Source of the DNA: Pampus argenteus
Lineage: Eukaryota > Chordata > Actinopteri > Scombriformes > Stromateidae
Reading direction: 5' to 3'
DNA length: 64,000 nucleotides
Assembly (NCBI GenBank): GCA_036937835.1
Contig: CM072876.1
Coordinates: 4,459,001-4,523,000, forward strand
Position 1 is the first letter of the stretch; each line of letters starts with the position of its first letter. Position numbers and translations under genes: made by a program. Shown here piece after piece: positions 61,251 through 64,000 of the stretch. The notes under the pieces were generated by a model that did not search any database, had not been told where the DNA came from, and worked only from the letters and a program-made list of their open reading frames with translations.

Positions 61251-62104
61251 ATTATCTACCACAGCACCCAGGCGGATTTGTCCCAAGGAGCAGGAAGACG
61301 GTTACAGTGAGTCTTTGTGAACAACCCTGTTTGCTAGAAGAAGGATTAGAAATATCTAGAGGAGGATGGTGGTCAAATATAGAAAACATCAACCCTAAGG
61401 ACACATTCATTTATTAACATTTACCAAACTAGGATGTAGGATGGCCTGGATATTTACCAGGCAGAGTGTCTGGCAAAAAGTGAGTTGCATTATGGGGAAT
61501 GTAGGATTCATTGTGTTTTGGGTTTTTTTGTAGCTTGGCCTGTTTTGTGCGCTAAAAGTCAGGATATTATTGTATTATTTTTCTCTTACTTGCCTAAATA
61601 ATTTGAAAGAAAGGTTGATCTCTGCAGTTATGACATTTATTAATTCACTATTAACACTACTTTGCTTGATTTCATAACACGTGTTCCCATCACGTCTTCA
61701 GTTTCATTTGGTCCCCGCGTCCCATTTGTTCCTTATCGACCCCGTCCCCGCCCCCTCTCTCTCTCTCTCCTGCCCCTGATCTCTCCATGTGATCTATATG
61801 TGTCAAAGATGATTTATAAAATCTCAGAGAGAAATAATGTTCTCTCAAATCATTAATCTTTGGTTTTTAACAATCGGTGACGTGCAGGGTATATGAGAGA
61901 GTTAGCGAATATAATACAGTGTGGCGCCGGTCCTACATGAATGAGAGTATCCATAAAGGCCTGTCAGATTAGGTGTGCCAATTCCTCAGTCTGGATTTAT
62001 TATTATTATGGGTCGTGGAACGCTGGCGAATACTGCTTGCATGCAGATGAGGGGCCCGACGCAGAGCCGTCAGACCAGATCACACTCCATTAGGTTCAAC
62101 CCTG

Positions 62105-62142
<38 letters not shown>

Positions 62143-64000
62143 AGAAACAGTAATTTTATGTGTTGTTGTATATGTGGAGGATGGTGGGTGACATGTCGTG
62201 CTGATAGGTAGAATATGGGTATGAAACATGTTTCAGGGAGCGATCTTTGGGATGGCTATAGGATAGTGGAGATATAAACATTTCTACTCTGATTCTCTGG
62301 AACTACATATTTTATTTTATTTTTTTAGTATTTGTGATACTATTTGGCCTAAACAAATAGGAAAAATACGACTCTGACTCTGAAGCCCTGCAAAAAGAAG
62401 AGAATATCCAAACACTTCAGACAATCCAACTGCAGCAATAATTTGCATTCATATCGGAGTCCCCGACTCTCTCACTGATGTTGGCACAGGACGATCTAAA
62501 GCTGTGTGTGTGTGTGTGTGTGTGTGTTCTCCCACAGTTTCATCTTTGCATACACTCCAACTATTAGCATGACTTTGAGCACACCTTTGGCATATATGAG
62601 CATCTAGCAGAGCTAACAAAGACCCTCTCTTCTCTAGCTACCCGGCGTCTTTGTTTTCTCTTGATCTTTTCTCACGGTTTGCTTTCGCCTCTCTCCTCTC
62701 CTTCTTCCTGTTATTATTTTATTTTATTTTTATTTTTTTTTTACCTCTAGTTGCTTCTTTCAATTTTGCTCTTCTCGTCAGCTGTCTCTCTTTCTTCCAC
62801 TACATCTCTATCTTTACTTTGCACTGCTTCAAGAGACACCTGTGGTGAATGTGTGCACAGCCGCACTCGTATATGATTTATAAATGACAAAGCCACACAG
62901 TAAAACTGCCGGCTTCCCCCCCTCAATAACTGAAGAGACAGAGCAACTGGAAGACAGATAAGAGAGGAGAGAAGCGGAGAGGAAGGGAGTCTGAAGGTGA
63001 GAAAAAAAAAATAGACTTTTACTGTTCAATGCTAAGTCAATGTTTGAGGTTTGAAGGAAGTTTTGCCTGAAAGCGTAGATGTTGGAGAGTTATTGGCTGC
63101 AGATTTTTAATGCCTGAGAGGACTATAAATGAGGGATGAGACTGGAGTGTCTGTATTGTATGTATCTGTGCTATTTCAGATAAATACAACAACATATAAA
63201 ATGTTAACAGCTTCTTCCAAGAAAGTAAGATGTTAATGGTTTGCATTTATTTCTGTTTAATGGGGTGGAAAGTGTTTGATATTTCTTCTACATAACGATG
63301 ATTTTGGAATTGTGCAGGTATGTATAGAGTCATAACACCCAAAAGCCTTTTCTTTCATTCGCTGCTGTTTTTTTAGTCCAACTGCTTGATGTATTGATGC
63401 GCTCCACAGCGAGAGAGAGAGAGAGAGACAGAAGAATTGAACATACCATGAAGATTTAATGCATATCCAACTCTCAGATCTTTTTTCTGATCGTGATGAA
63501 GGAGCAGTCGTGTCAAAACGTCGGCGTGTTTGCACTAATAACGGCTGCAGACAGTGTGTTCCAGTCTATTCTCATCTGGGATCGTTGGAGGGCCTTCTGA
63601 TTAACCTCAGTGTGACAGTTTTTTAACTTGATATCTTATGAATAACCTTTTTGGTTTATTATTAGATGTGAAGCCTCTGAATGAAACTGCTTTGTACTCA
63701 GTAAAAAAATGCTTAAACTCAATAATTCACTGCAGATTCTCCATAGAAAGAAGTTCTACATACGACCTTATGTGCAGGTATAAAGACCTCCAAACATAAC
63801 AACACATTTATTTTGACACCTTCAGACAAAACTAATATCTGTTTTGAAGTTTTATACTCGAGACTGTACCTGAGGTGTAAAAAGGTGTAACTGAGATTAA
63901 AAACAATAAAAACCGGTGGCTCAGGTGAGACTGACGATGACAATGCAGTCACCGAGGTTCTGCCAGTTTGTTTCAACCACGTATGCCTCGTGTCTGAATG
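61250..64000. other. Long upstream intron, part 6
   Basis: No exon is recognised here. It contains (TG)n at 62107-62141 and 62501-62527, a T-rich stretch near 62715-62745 and a short GA run at 63411-63428. Confidence 0.7.
62107..62141. repeat. (TG)n microsatellite
   Basis: TG dinucleotide run of about 35 bp. Confidence 0.96.

Noticed and set aside
39386..64000. SS1 microexons (GLAHLMM-type insert) upstream of LNS2
   Set aside because: I looked for the reverse complement of the conserved Leu-Met-Met codons with splice sites and found no match, so I report none. They may lie beyond the window.
1..64000. tRNA, rRNA, bacterial operons, phage or toxin-antitoxin systems
   Set aside because: No tRNA-type box A/box B cloverleaf, rRNA motifs or prokaryotic gene organisation was seen; the window is vertebrate intron and exon sequence.

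Overview
This window is vertebrate nuclear DNA, almost certainly from a teleost fish. Short, strongly conserved exons with canonical GT/AG splice sites sit in long AT-rich introns. The introns are full of (CA)n/(TG)n, (TA)n and (GA)n microsatellites and fish-type interspersed repeats. No prokaryotic gene organisation is present, and nearly all open frames of 60-160 codons are chance frames, many of them translated dinucleotide repeats.

One gene explains all convincing coding sequence: the central, alpha-specific part of a neurexin, read on the minus strand (5' at high coordinates). Twelve exons can be placed to the base, and all reading phases join without a break: 39385-39084, 37609-37565 (SS2 cassette), 35927-35766, 27371-26933, 24694-24311, 6090-5887, 4311-4285 (SS3 microexon), 2882-2763, 2474-2362, 2194-1926, 1556-1366 and 918-745. 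Together they total 2430 nt, about 810 codons, and encode LNS2, LNS3, EGF2, LNS4 and LNS5. Diagnostic residues fit neurexin-3 better than neurexin-1 or -2, so I call it nrxn3; the a or b paralogue cannot be decided. The signal peptide, LNS1, EGF1 and SS1 exons lie upstream, beyond 64000 or unrecognised in it. EGF3, LNS6 (with SS4), the beta promoter, the stalk, the membrane segment and the tail lie downstream of position 1.

Layout: 1-6090 is a dense cluster of exons for LNS4 and LNS5. 6091-24310 is an 18.2 kb intron with a minisatellite of about 60 bp period (10105-10567). 24311-27371 holds the LNS3/EGF2 exons. 27372-35765 is an 8.4 kb intron with a GC-richer patch carrying EGR1, Sp1, E-box and CCAAT motifs (about 30880-31185) and a decayed LINE reverse transcriptase (about 35345-35705). 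35766-39385 holds the LNS2 exons and the SS2 cassette. 39386-64000 is intron with no exon I could recognise; it contains a G-quadruplex-type tract, a PBX/MEIS motif and a pair of REST/NRSF (RE1) sites.

Items most worth a second look: the paired RE1 motifs at 58240-58317; a possible unannotated alternative last exon at 5278-5075 that would end the protein inside LNS4 at the SS3 position; GCAUG doublets placed about 530-540 nt downstream of both cassette exons; and an N-glycosylation sequon in LNS3 that I do not recall in mammalian NRXN3. I found no wholly new biological system.
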